Shown piece after piece: positions 47,961 to 61,497 of a DNA stretch of 64,000 nt. The notes under the pieces are model-generated. The model was not told the DNA's origin, made no database searches, and was given only the letters and a program-made list of their open reading frames with translations. A program made the position numbers and the translations under genes. How positions within the stretch are numbered: position 1 is the stretch's first letter; each line of letters begins with the position of its first letter. Location: the NCBI RefSeq assembly GCF_019649055.1, contig NW_026570367.1:62001-126000 (forward strand), read 5' to 3'. The stretch is from Paramacrobiotus metropolitanus. Its lineage: Eukaryota > Tardigrada > Eutardigrada > Parachela > Macrobiotidae.

Positions 47961-50900
47961 TCAACTTGTAGATCCAGGATAGTAATATGATGGAGGTCGA
48001 GTGTACAAATTTTCGTCGGACAGCGGAGCCGAGGGAAAACTTTGAGACGCTTTACGGACGGGGTAATAGCCGGGTGGCTGTTTGAAAGCATTATGAAATG
48101 CCCACTGTGTGGCCTTGCTTTGACGAGCACGGGAGTCGTATGTAGCATTGCTTGAGCTGGAAGGATGGACACGTTTCCTGTTACGGACAGGAAGAAAACA
48201 CACACAAACTCAATAAATATGTACTTGTATAATATGTCTATCTGATATTCGAGATACGACAGTTTCACAACGGATTGGGTGACCTACCTGCGATGAGCAA
48301 GTGGTATCGTATCGATTTCAGTTTGCGGTTCAAAGTCACTAAAGAAAAACAAGATCCGATCAGCATCACTGTCAATGAATAAAACTAGCTACAGTACCTG
48401 TCACTTGAACTGGACCGAAAACTTTCAGGAACCCGATAATGCCATGCGAGGGCAAGAGCAATAAGTAGACATGGTATGAAAAGTATCAAGCACCAACCGA
48501 CGCTAAGCCAGAAACCGTTCTAAAAACAATTCATAATTATTCATAGCTTAAAGTAGCGAATTCTGTTTACTTCTTCAATTTTCAGCATCTTCAAACTGAA
48601 ATAAAAAACCTCATTTCCGCATTCTACATGAACGGCACGGTGTGAACTATCACTTTAAATTTGCAGTTATCATTCGCCGCTTTATGAAAATTGTTAGAAA
48701 ATGTGTGACTGTAGCGTTATCTGACTAAAGCTCAAAAACAAAAACTTCAAGCCGTAGCGCTGCACTTACAAATGGGTAGAGAACATCTTTGCAGATTAGC
48801 CGGACAGTGGAGTTAATCGCCAAACTGGCCGGTCCACACCGACCGATTTCATTTCGCACCTACACAGTTGAACAGACGGATTCACACTAAGCGTATTCCG
48901 TGCACGCGAGCATTCACACAACCAGTGATATCAATAATCATCCAATACTCGCAAAGCAAACATCCTTGGTACAAATTACATACCTGACCGATGGAAAAGT
49001 TCATATAATCTTGGATGTTCTTATGCAATCCATCCACCGTTTCATTGGCAATCTGCAACATCTCGTAAAAGGTTCTGAGCCACAAATGTGAAGCAACTTT
49101 ATGGGTACCCATCGGATCATCGGCTCGGCTGTTTCCTCGAGGCGCTTTTGAGTAACGTCCGTAGCGTTGACAAAATGCAAGATTCGAGCTGCCACATTGC
49201 CATCACCCAGAAGTTTTCCCAAGCTCTGAGTAACTCGGAATGCCTTCACCTATAAAGCCAATCATGGATCAGCCGTCAGAAATAATCGTACTTAAAAAAC
49301 AATGTCACCTTTTCTTCTTCCATGACCGAAATTGTATCGTTGATAAAGCCAAGTTCTCTACGGATGTCCCATAAACGGGATTGAGTTGGCGGATCCTACA
49401 CCCCACGATGCCCATAGTAGATCAGCAAAATGAGCATTTCAAAATTCTGACGAAAACACACGTATAACCCACCGAACTCATTGTTGGAGAGATGTTGTCC
49501 ATAATTGCTTTGACCGAACCTTTTATGATGGTTTCTGACTGAAGCTAAAACAATTCACGATTGAAACACCTCCAAAATTTAATTATCTGGTAAAACTAAA
49601 TGTATTATGCTGTGGTTTTTTCAAGCCTTTTCATGGAGTACCTTCTCATTTATAGAATCCAGACGAAAATCACGAACACCAGGACTTTGAGCCAAATTTA
49701 TAAGTGAAATCTTTTCTGCATCCGTCAAAAACGTGATATCACGGACTTTTCGGGAGGCGTCATCGACAATAACCTGGACATCTGCCATAACATCGATGTC
49801 CGCTAAACGTTTCTGCATCTTCTCTTCCACTTCAAATGTCGAATTCAGATCTAGCACTTCATAAATTGACTTGTCCTCATGGCATTTTCTATAAATCAAA
49901 AACATGACGTATTGCAAAGGTAACAGCATAGTACGGTATGACGGGCACTACGTAAACTTTCACTCGCTTCAAAACGACACCTAAACTCATAACCCAGGTT
50001 AACTAATACGCCTGCCAAAGTGTCACAAGTCGGTACAAGGTAACACGGTATAAAGGCTAATAAAGCATAAACAAAATTATTTTCCTAAGGAACATTTACC
50101 AAATTTTTTCGAAAGGGCATTCGATATCAAGTTAAAACAAAAATCATTTTTTAATTAGCCGGTAGCTGAAACTTGTTACAGCAGCCAACACTATTTCTCA
50201 TGATAAATTAAATACGAGGTGCTTAAATGTTGAAGGTTCAAAGAACGAATTCGAATGCGCCCAAGGTATGAAAAGAATCACGCAAGTTAAATCAGTCACC
50301 GTGAACTGAAATCTTCACCTTCGCACAAATCAGCTGCAGTACCCTGGTACCAATATTTTCTCAATTAGTTCGAGGGGCCGTACAAATATTCCCATGAAAG
50401 CAACAATCGTCCGCCCCACATTTCTTTGTGTGCAAAGGGCAACGAAACGTGTGTTTAACTCCAATTCTGCATGTGCGCATTATCAACATGAAACAAACTA
50501 GCAGCAACATACCGTAATTTTCCAGGAATGTCCCGGAGATGCCGACTGGTAAGACCATACTGATGTAACAGTCCTGCCGCCACTCTGAGATGATTATTGG
50601 CTGATGGATTGGCCAGTGTGTCACATCCTAATAGCTGGATGTTCGTTCCCGCAATGAATAACAAAGTGATGCACAGCATAACAACCAAGTAGAGCAGGAA
50701 AATCCAGCCGACACCGCTGTGATAGAGATGTATTGATGTTTACAAAGGTTAACGAACACATCAATAAGCTACACTCTCACCACATTAACAAACAGGACCC
50801 CTTTCCCTTATTACAGAAGGGATCTTCATATAAGGTCCCGGACCGTGCACCACAAATTCCGAACAACGCTCCAAGAATGAAGAACACCAGAACGGATAGA

Positions 50901-53900
50901 ACAAACACGCTAATTCCAAGTTTAGTATAATAGCTGCAAAAGTATAATAGCTGAAGAACTTTGTCTTAGTACAAAACTCGTGAGTCAAGTGCTACGGAAG
51001 CCCTTACAGATAGTCGTTGTACTGGAAGATGTATGCGTGGTATGGGCTCAGATCCATTCGGTTCAAGTAATCCTACAACAAACAGATAATATTATACGGG
51101 TTACAACACTTTCAACCACAAATGTACAGACAAGGTATATAAGAGATAAATATACCGTGGTACAGATATATGGAGCGTTTACTTGAAATGACAGATTTTT
51201 AAACTAACGAAGCAATGATATAACACTCTGTTCGCTGGCATGCAACGGATGATGCTACCAGAACTAACCTGGGCTTTCGTCGCTTCTGATCGAATTCTGT
51301 TCTCTAAATCCAAAACTTGAACATGAGCTTCGTTCAGTTTATTAATCACGGTTTCGGAGCCTTTCTGAAGTTCTTCGTTCAACGTTTTCCCCAAATCTCT
51401 AACTTTCGTACGGCCCTGAGGTCAGTCGCATAAAGAAAATAACAATGTTCCTCGTCGACAAAAAATAACATGCATATTACCGCAAAAATACCTTTTTTAT
51501 CTGCTCAATCACTTGCGTATTCATTTTCGTTTCGAATTCTCTGAGACCAGTGGACAAGAAGAGCTGCAAAAACAGTGACTCTTCGTCAATACATAAGTGG
51601 CGACTGAATTCTTCTAAATTTAATGAATCTTCTCCCACATCTTCCAAATTCTTCTTTTAACCGTAGTACTAGTTGTAAGACGACTTACATCACTGTAATT
51701 AATAACGACAGTGAGATTGTCAGCAGCCGCCGAATACTGATTGCAGAGATTTGCATTTCCGGTTTTCATTCGACACCCTTGAGCAACAAGGTTGATATTC
51801 TGCTGCACATCAGTTATGTTTTGCAGCAGGATCTTTTCAAGATTTCTCAAGCGATCAAACGATGCGTTTAGCGTATTAATATCCTCATCCGCTTCCACCA
51901 AACCTGTTCATAATAAATGACAAGTGAGTTGACAACCACATTCTTACGGAAATAAGTATAAAACTGTAAAATAATACTTATATAGTACATAATGCTCGGA
52001 TTTGGATATTACATTTAATACAAGTCCTTCGCTTTTATTTTATCGATACAACTATAAATCACACACGCACTGTCAGCAATGTCGAGAATACTTTCAGCGC
52101 CGACGCTTTTCAACCCTCGGTCGAACATGGTCGCCGACTCGGTTTGAATATCTATATAAACAAAGCCGAGTTACAACAAATGTTGACAAAACACGCAGAG
52201 TATCCACAATTCGCACCATTCAACTTATCCTTGACGTGATCTTTCAAATCTTTGAAGTTAGTCACAAGTACGTGGGTGGAATGCTGCAAAAATGGGAGAA
52301 TGCACGGTTCTGGAATAACTAACTTCAAACTAATCAGGAATCCGTTCATCATAAAACCACGAAGCTATCAGCGAACAAACTTCGTACAAAGCACCACTAT
52401 AAATGTTGCTCTTGAACTGCAACAGACTCGCTAATGATTACTTAAACGTTTTAACGGTCATCTTGACACGAACCTGTTGTGCGTCGCGAAGGTATCCCCG
52501 GATATCATCCATGCTATCTTGTGCGGTATCATTGAGCTTACTGGCGGCAGTTTTAACGTATTCGTTCGTCATAAACCCGCAGGCGACCCCGAAGCTGCTC
52601 AAAATCGAGTCAAACGTTTATCTCAAAAAGCGAATTTCGGAGTTCAAACGTTTTACAAGTTATGAATTTCATCACCTCAATCAGGAGCAGTTTGCATAGG
52701 TAAGTACGTACGTTATGACAAGGCAAAGTAAAACGAACAGCAACGTGAGCGTTCCGCACTGGCAAGAATCACTGCCTTTGTCCGTCTTTGCCGGATTAGC
52801 ACCACAACGACCACAACAACGGCAGCACCAAAAAATTAAGCCCAAAACGGGAATTAATATCGCTAACCCGATGCCGATCCCAGCACAAATCACAATTCCT
52901 TTTTCGAATGACAGCCACTACAAAAAGTCCCAATCTTTCCACCTTTCTTACAGGAATTATTTTAGTCAAGTGCTATCTTACTTCTTTCACATAATTATAA
53001 ACATCACCAATATTTCCATCTTCTGCCGGAATAAGTTCTGAAAAAAGAGAATAATGTATCGATCCCAATTGTTTCGTGCGTACGAATAACAATAATAATA
53101 CAAGTTCACTTAATTATAAGTAACTGAAGGCTGGAGTAAATTTAGTCATTAATTAATATAACACGTACTGTACATCATACTTTATTGTTAGTATATATTC
53201 TAGTCAGGACACCAAAAGGCCGAAAACCGACGCAACCTGAAACAATTGTATCGGTCTACTCTAATTATTTAAACGATCGACTTCGTGACCGCAAATATAT
53301 TTTACAATAATCAGATTTTCGACGCAGTTAATGAAAAGCTGCAAAGCACATAGTTCCAACCCACACAAGTGGCCAAACCCAGAGCAAAATTGGCAATACT
53401 TTCTCATGGATTTTCAACAGGTAATTCTGAAGTGTTTTGGGTCAAAGCAAACACTTTCTGAATATCCTCTTTGCCTTTCAAAATCATTTGGCCATGGCAA
53501 ATTTAGCGGATGAGACATTATCGCACCACTGTTATCCTTTTAATAATAACAAAAAAAAAACCAAGCGCCGATTTCCAAGCGCCGTATGATTGAGTCTGAA
53601 AATAGTAGTCTGAAAATAACAGTGCTTAATAATACCAGAATTACAATACCCTTAGCAAAAACATTCACAATTAATACGAATCCAACTACAATTAGGTAAC
53701 AGATCTACATTCAAGCCTACGAGTAGGTAATAGGCATCTACACCAACATGACGAATCAAACAGGCATGACTAGATTGACTACATTTACAGATTCAGTTAA
53801 AAATTAAAAAGCAAATTCGTAACAAGGCCAAAAATTCAAAAAGAGCCGTTCGACGAGTCCTATCAAAAGTTCAAAGACGTCTTTAATTTAACTTTCCTGA

Positions 53901-54293
53901 AACCCAAAATGCTGACAACCAGAGTCCCTGGAAATGGGAGAATTTAACTGTTTACCGTAAACAGTTTACGAAGTAACTAACACCTGGGCAATTAGGATCT
54001 TAAAACAACTTTATCGAGCTGTCAATGCCTGTCATTCGAGCAGATTGTTATTTACCAGCAGGTATGTTCTTCCGTAGTCCACTTCCAACATATTCAATAA
54101 ACATATTGGTGATAAAATACAGTGCCTGCATTCCTTTGGGATCAAATCGTGCCATTGTCCGGTTGCCCATGGGTGTTAAGTGGGATAGATAAGGAGTGTA
54201 ATCCACATCGGAAGCTTGAGTAACCGTAATATTATCGCGGCCGTAGGCCACGTGCAAGAACAAAATCAGCCACGATCCTCTGATCCACGACAT
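47961..54293 (-). CDS. PROM: Prominin (CD133 family)
   Basis: Twenty exons: 54293-54056, 53037-52982, 52917-52712, 52594-52474, 52283-52217, 51903-51689, 51563-51492, 51415-51269, 51072-51008, 50933-50781, 50716-50513, 49888-49642, 49544-49473, 49395-49309, 49249-49109, 49052-48984, 48859-48770, 48519-48398, 48338-48288, 48177-47961. They join to 879 residues (human PROM1 865). A signal peptide (residues 1 to about 18) is followed by five membrane spans: one ending in FWCCRCCGRCG (the prominin Cys-rich turn), LTLLFVLLCLVIT, VFVLSVLVFFILGALFGICG, WIFLLYLVVMLCITLLF, and a last one LILFIPCLLIALALAW. Two large extracellular loops are helical. CHEDKSIYEVLDL and the cytoplasmic TEIDTIPL match conserved prominin positions. 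Prominins organise cholesterol-rich membrane protrusions such as photoreceptor membranes. Intron 15 is only 56 nt. Confidence 0.9.
53568..53604 (+). repeat. 37-bp direct repeat, copy 1
   Basis: Begins CCGATTTCCAAGCGCCGTAT and ends TGAGTCTGAAAATA. It matches the copy at 54523-54559 with one mismatch and lies in prominin intron 1. Confidence 0.85.
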
Positions 54294-57200
54294 TTTTGCT
54301 GGACTGTCTTGGAACACTTATCAACACACGCGCACCAAGCTCTACTTTCAAGGATCACCGATCGCGATCCGGATCTGTCTCGCCAGGCAGCCGACCATTT
54401 ACGCTAACAGCAGCTGCCAACAATGTACAGTTCAGCCATCGGATGTGGTTGACGAATATGTCAATCTGCCAACTGGCAGTAAAACGTGCTTATCAGTAAG
54501 CGTTTGACAACAGATTTACTCTCCGATTTCCAAACGCCGTATGATTGAGTCTGAAAATATGTAGTAGAATCTGAATGACACATAAAAGGTCCCTCCCGTT
54601 TGCAAACATAATCAGTTACACAGATCACAACAATTCACTACGAGTCTACGAGCACACCGAGCGAATGGCTGCAAGTACAGTATAAGCTCATTCGCTGTCT
54701 CTAATTGTAAGTCTAACCATAAGCTGACTCTTACCCTTAAAAAATTTTCAGAGTACGTGGGAAAAGTGCATCAACCGTAGGAACACTAATGGCAATAAAA
54801 ATAGACTAATAAGCTTTTAAATAGCAACAGAACAACAACTTACAACTGCTATTTTTTCTTCTAGTCATATTGTCATAAAGCGTTAAATGCGGTTTTCAAT
54901 AGATCGATATTCAGCCATACGTGGATCGTAATGCAGGTATAAAGTGAAAGACCAAAACAAAATTTCGAAGATACAGACTATGCACAGGAAAAATATTGTA
55001 CTTGGACGCTTTAATACAGTGAGTCAACTGTCAAGTCTACACCGTGTTAAAGTGTTGTACCGTGAAAAAAATAAAATACACTAATTATTGTGAAGTGCAC
55101 TAATTATTAAATTTTCTTACCCACTGAGTAGTATTTCCCAAAAATACGTTTTAGACGACTAACGCTATTATGCTACACTTACATATTTCTCATGGTTAGT
55201 TACTGTATCAGTGTGTTTACACATTTTACATTACAGTACCTGTGAAGCGAACACTATCTGTAAAGCCTATGTTGGTTTGAACATTTTCATGTATATTCAA
55301 TTAAAATAAATATCTGTAATATTATTGTAGTTCCATAGTAATCCATACGGACCATACCATAATTACACTATTAACTCATATTATTTATTAATTCTATCTT
55401 TCTATGCGACAATGGTTTTTCTCTACAAACGAACTAAATAATTTTTTAATTCTATAATTATATGGAAGACTACGTACCTGCGTTCTTACTCCTCATGCCG
55501 ATACGAGTATGTAACATAATCAAGCACTACTCGTATGAAACAAGATTCTATAGAAGTACAGTATTTCCTTCTGTTCACCTCCAAAAGCGTCAAACGCACA
55601 TGGTGGGTCGATTATCTCATGTGCATTGTTGCCTAGAGAGCACATTTTATTGCTTTGTAAGAGCAAAGACTAATATTAGCCGTGAGGCGGGCGTTTTTTG
55701 GCATTGCAACCATGGTCAGTCAAGTAAAAAGTCGAAATTCGAAAGTGATAAGAACCGGTATGGATTGTGCTGCATCGTCTACAGCGGCTACATTAATTAA
55801 ATACTTAACAAGTAAACTCTTAAACGAGTAAACTCGTACAGTCATTTTATTAATTTAATACCCGGATTAATAGACTACCGGTATGACCGTATGAGCCAAG
55901 AACGTACTGTATTCAATACCAGGTATAGAACTGTAGAAGTCGGACATAGCAAATTAGCAACACACCTGTTCACCTGTCTTGGTGCACCGTTGCGATGCTT
56001 TTTAGTACGGTACATGTGCAGTACTATGTGTACATGAAGTGCTACAAGTTTAGTACGTCAAGAAATTAAAATACTTATTGTTACTAACTTCCTATTATTT
56101 ATTCCAGTTTAATTACACTGACTGCATGTGAGAGCCCAGAACCCAACGGAATTAACGGAAATCCAATGTCTGGCAGGAAACGAAGTGGTTAGCACTTAAC
56201 ATTGAAAGGGCAACTTTACGCCATTTTTTTTCGTTTCGACATACGTAATTATAAACAGTACAGCAACGTTCGGAGAGACAGAATGGCCAGCGTTACTTTT
56301 CCGACCTCGTTTTCGCCTTGCGGCAGTTTTAGGATTCCGAGATTTGCACCATTTGCACGCGCATCGCAGTGTTACATATCGCTTCGAAAAAGTACGACCG
56401 TGGTGTGGACCGTGGACCCTAATAATTAGATATTGCACACCGCGTCAGACGGGTTCAAACGGTCGCACTCGTACACCGGCAGTAAGCGCAGTTTCTAATA
56501 AAGCAAAAGGTGTTGATTGCTCGTTAATAAAAAACTGTCCTGGTCAGCCTGCCTTGGAAATCCGGGGAAGCCGGCAACCGCACACCCGACCCGTCGTCGA
56601 AATGTGGCTAGCACAAACACAAGGCTCATACGTTGTCAGGGAGCGTATAACCATTAAGCGGGAGCCCCATCCCATCTTCGCACGCCTTACCACAACGAGA
56701 ACGCAATTGACTTCGCGGCTTGCGCAGTACAAAGGTGAAGCTCGTGTCCCCTTCAATTTCCGCGCGGTAAATCGCAGTTTCTTTGTCCAAAAGGTCGCCG
56801 TTGATTGTCACCCCAGGAAAATAAGCATTGTAGCAATAGAAATTAGAATATTAATGTACCGCTGGTCGCTTGCAGTTGACAGTGCTTGACACTAGTGTCA
56901 ATTGCTTTAATTTTCTGTACTGTTTATTGGTTGTGTTATGAAGATCAGAATCCTTATTTTCCTACATTTTATCGACCGCATCTCACGGTCAGAAACATCT
57001 TGAAATTTGTCTAGCTTGCTGCAGCTTTCTCCGAATCTTGCCCCTGTTTTCTTGCCCGCGCAGTCCGCGCTTCTTGCCCCGTGCTAATATGCAGTTGCAC
57101 TTCTTGCTCATCAGCTTGCTCTGCTCGCTAAATGTGGTTACGTGTACAATACTTGCTTAATATTGTATCTCTTGCAATGACCTTAGGTTGTATTGCTTAA

Positions 57201-57935
57201 CCGCACTGACCAGTGAGATGATCGCACAAAACCCACCGTTGTCACCCATTTAGAAGGTAGTCAGCTTCCGGTCAGCATCGCTGCCGACCGTGCCAGCCTT
57301 TCGTACACTAACAGCCGACAGATCGTTGTGATCCGTACAGAGTCCCGAGTACCAAGCCAATTTTTGTGTATTTTATTTAAGCAAAGACACGCAAACGCAA
57401 ACCGTCGTAGCGTAGGACGTAGGGTATTAAAATCTCAGTAGCATATGTCAAGGGCAACAGTCACACCCCGCGCGCGCCCATTTACAGTATGTGGCCCTGG
57501 ATTTGCATTACAACAGAAATGGCTGAACAGTGAACAGCTATCGACATTCGACAACAGGAAAGCTTGTTAATTTGTAAGGGGATAAATCAGCATCAATTCA
57601 TAATTTCGGGGTTTGCTGCAGATCGCTGCCCTTCCTGGTACAGTACGTCGGGAAACGTTTGGGCCGGTTCGACTTCAATATTATGCGTGCATCTGACTGT
57701 CTACCACATTTTCGGTCTAGAGCTGGACCAATGAGAGTTGTACATCTGGTAGGTGTGGTAGTCTAGCCTTAAAATTGCGTTGATTCATTGACCGCGAGTA
57801 CCGTACTCGGTACTACCCATGCTACACGTCGACTTAGTCTCGCCCCAACTTCGTCTGTGTCATTATTCAGTATCTTTTTTGTTATTTTGGTTCTTTCGTT
57901 AATATCTGAGGCATTATTGATTTGATTTTTTTCAG
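54294..57935. other. Large intergenic region left of the ACSBG locus
   Basis: Mostly AT-rich DNA with no firm gene. The first few hundred bases should hold the prominin promoter. A patch at about 56200-56880 is less AT-rich and has open frames on both strands (plus 56344-56889, minus 56626-56811 and 56196-56438), but no family match, splice logic or start choice stands out. A second GC-richer patch at about 57230-57500 could be a promoter or 5' UTR for ACSBG. Confidence 0.4.
54523..54559 (+). repeat. 37-bp direct repeat, copy 2
   Basis: Second copy of the motif at 53568-53604, placed upstream of the prominin start codon. The pair brackets coding exon 1. Confidence 0.85.
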
Positions 57936-57995
57936 CGGCTGACAGAACAAGGTGAAATTTTTGCCTAGATTCGAGGATCGAAATTGTGCGAGAAG
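57936..57995 (+). other. Possible non-coding 5' exon of ACSBG
   Basis: A strong acceptor (TTTTTTTCAG) and a strong donor (AAG|GTAAGA) enclose 60 nt. The ACSBG start-codon exon itself begins with an acceptor at 61439-61440, so at least one upstream exon must exist. This is a candidate only; transcript data would decide. Confidence 0.3.
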
Positions 57996-60900
57996 GTAAG
58001 AGTTCCGTCTGGATGTGTTTATATTGAAAGTCCTAGATTTCCGTTCAGTTGCAACGTTGAGTCACGGATGATTATGCTTAATACGATCTGCGTGGTGGTT
58101 TTCGTATAATTTTCTTCTTGAAGAAAACTTTCTTCTTACATTAACAGTAAATATTTTAGCTTAAATCGGTGAAGTGGCAGAGTCACAGAGTGTTCTGGCA
58201 TGGTAAAACCGTTTATCATCGGTTTATGGTCAGGAATCGGTATATGGATAAACCTTTCCGGTTGGCACCACAGCGGCTGTTCTAGGGTCTGTCAGGAATT
58301 ACACAGTACGACGAAGTCGCTTCGAGTGCTGTGCGAATTGAATTTTTAACAAAACGGTTATTGCTATGATGCTATCGGATCTAATAAAACTAAAATATTG
58401 TTGGAAGGTTTTCTTTTTCATTCGAAATGTGATTCTTATTTAAATTATTCTATATCTGCAAAATAAAACCTCAAATAGAAGTTTTGGAAATTGCATCGAC
58501 ACGGAGAGCTTCGCAATCTAAGGCAACTTTACTTATCTTTGTTACCTCTTCTGTTGGTTTACCTGTTCCCTGAAAAAATATTCTTAGCGATAGGAACACC
58601 AAAAGGAAACGTTCATGTTGAACGTTTCGAGTTCGACCCGAAACGTTCGACCCGGATGCTCATCATGGCTTTTCGGTCCTTCGCCTGTCGCCGTTGTACG
58701 ATTGTGCTTTGCCATGATCGAGATTCGTGAGATACTGTTTTCGGACTTGTTTTGTTTTGCTTTTGTATCCATTCTGATTGAAGAAGGACTTTTCCGTTTT
58801 TGACTACTGTAATGTTTCAAAACAAACTTACTCAACTGCTCAAATGACTCAGTATTGCATTTCGGTGCATTTCCATTAATTTTCGTGATGGCCAAGTCGA
58901 GCCCGTCGCATTTGATTTCTACTACCCACTGTTTGTGGTCTGCGATTGTGATGTTATAAAGTACAGTATATAAAGTACAAACATAAAAAGTAAGAGTATA
59001 AAAAGTATGAACTATATGCACGTGTGCATACCAGGAAGTTCTTTTAATCATCATTTAAGTACTGATTTATACCATAAAAATTAATGTAGATATACTAAGT
59101 CTTCTATAATTATTCGGTGTCTCTACTACTCGTACAGTATTTCCTCCGGAAGCACCGTTCAGGCTTTGACAACGTAGGTTACACACGTCCCGGTTTATGT
59201 TGCATGCCGATAGCGGGACTAATTACTATTATTACTGAAATCGGGAACTGTATAATTATCATTAATTTTGTCAATGATTTTGAAGATTTCGCAAACTTGA
59301 GGAAGATTTGTAGCTGGAACGGGCCATGTTCTGGTCATGTTTGTCGATTTTCCGTTGCACATAATTTTTGCGTACAGCTTACCAGCGATGTCATTGTTGA
59401 AAATTTAGACCATACTGGTCAACTGTGTTGGAATTTTTGTCTTACTAGAGTAGGCAATTGTCCTTGTTGAGATAATTTTTCTATAGATATTATTACTTCT
59501 TTCTCAGTGACCTCTTGTGGGCTGTTGTTAGATTTGTACGCAATCCAGAAAGTATTCTAGCCGCGATTAAGGAGCACCTAATATGGAAGTATGTGTAGTG
59601 TTGAGAAAGCGGAACTCGTTGAGAATTTGGGATCGTTTTCTCCTGGCAATAGCTCCACATTCGCTGTTGAAGCCGTCACATGAGCGTGCTTATCGTAAAA
59701 TTTATTTTTATTCCTGTACGCGTGTAAGTTATTATTAATAAAGACGTCGAAAATAACTCTGCAGCCACTAGTGCCAATAAAGTGGATGGTGCAAGCGCTT
59801 TGCTTCATATGACATCTGAAAGTTACGATTAAGTACAGCTTCTACAGGCTGTACTGCAGATGCAAATAAAAGCACTGTACATTGATTGGTATTAACAAGT
59901 ATTAAAGTATTTGGATGATATTGTGGTATAGCCTTGGTAAAGACTTTGCACCGGTTTAATTCATTTCGTCTATCGTAAATTACTATACGTACTACGTACA
60001 TTACTTAATTTTGTTCTGTACCTCATTATTTTATTTAGTATCTCTTTTTTCAACTTACACCTTGGTAAAACTAAATATTTGAATTTTTACGTCATAGTAT
60101 TTACGCTTTCGTACCCATCCAACGAAACCGATATTAGCTGATTAATTAGTCAGAAGACTCGGAACCCTGAAACAAATATTACGTAATACGAACTGCTGAC
60201 AAATAGTGAGCTAATAAAGTTATACGAGAACTGTTTATAGTTCGATGAACACAGTGCTAACAAAGTAGCTTACGAGACGGTACTACTACAGCATAAACGA
60301 CTTTCAATTCAAAATTTAAACCCCTTTTGAAAGCTATTTCATCGTTGCCATGTCCTACTAGAGAAAATCGATAGTCACAATAACATCACAAGGTGTCTGA
60401 CGCATCCGGCGGGGAATGGGTTTCTAGATGGTAGAAAATCCAGTGCGTACCGGTACAAACCCATATGATCACATCTCCTGACTCGTCATAAAAACATTTG
60501 CTGATGAAATTGCAAATTTGCTTTCACGATTACTTATATCTATACAGATTACTTACTTCTAAACTATAATATAGGTAACAATTCAATTGTACTGACGTTT
60601 ACCTGGTAATACTTAACCAAAATTTAAAAATTTTCCAAATATTTTATTATCGGTACTGCATCCATTCTCTTTAGATACTTGTACTCGTACTTGTAATAAA
60701 TAGTACTCGTACAAGTGTTAACATCAGTTACCCTCCTATATATTTTACAACCTGAAAACTGTAAATTGTTTATATAATTAAGCCGAACCAGTATACCTAA
60801 TAGAACTGCTACCATAGCTCATTCATATGTTATTAAGATAAGTTTTCCTTAACCAGCATGACTTCGTTGCGGGTTCGCATAAAAATGACTGAACGAATTT

Positions 60901-61497
60901 TTCAGATTTTTTTTTGGCTTTCTGTTATAAAATGTTGAGCATCTTTCTACGGGGTACGAGTAGGCTTCTGGAGGAGACATGATTTGGTACTGTATGCGAA
61001 GTACTGACAATGAATGTATACTGTAAACAGTTACCGCAGGCCTACACTAAGCGGTCGCTCTTATCAAGCCGGCTTTTCAGAATGCAGACTGTTTAATGTC
61101 CGCAGTCAGGACAGTTTAATTTAAAATCATGTAAATAATCTTTATTAATTTACGTTGGTGAAAATTTTCAAGGGTACGACGACTACGACGTACCCGTAGG
61201 TAATGCTAGGTATGGGCCGTCTGGCTGTGTACTGCAGAGTGTACAAAATTTCAAACGATTTGCATACTCCTACGCAGCAATACCGGGCATCGGTGCAGGA
61301 TAACTCAAGTTTTTATTACTTTATTTCGGTTCAGTGACGTTCCGTAAGCATCGAACGATAACTCAACCAAAAAGTGCAAAAACATGGATGCCTTAAAAAT
61401 TAGTTGCTGATTTGCTTATAATTTGTTTTTATTCTTGCAGGTAATTTGGAATTTTTTTATTTTTTTCGTATAACTTCGTCATATTCGTGGAAGAAAC
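57996..61497. other. Region upstream of the ACSBG start codon, probably intronic
   Basis: 3.5 kb of AT-rich DNA without recognisable genes. It contains an inverted repeat near 58618-58649 (GAACGTTTCG ... CGAAACGTTC) and several short frames (58584-59054 minus, 59117-59470 plus) with no family features. Ends with the TTCTTGCAG acceptor before the exon carrying the ATG (61441-61538). Confidence 0.45.

Noticed and set aside
49053-49249. Prominin frameshift or pseudogene
   Set aside because: A standard 56-nt GT-AG intron explains the frame change, and all 20 exons then sum to an open 879-residue frame.
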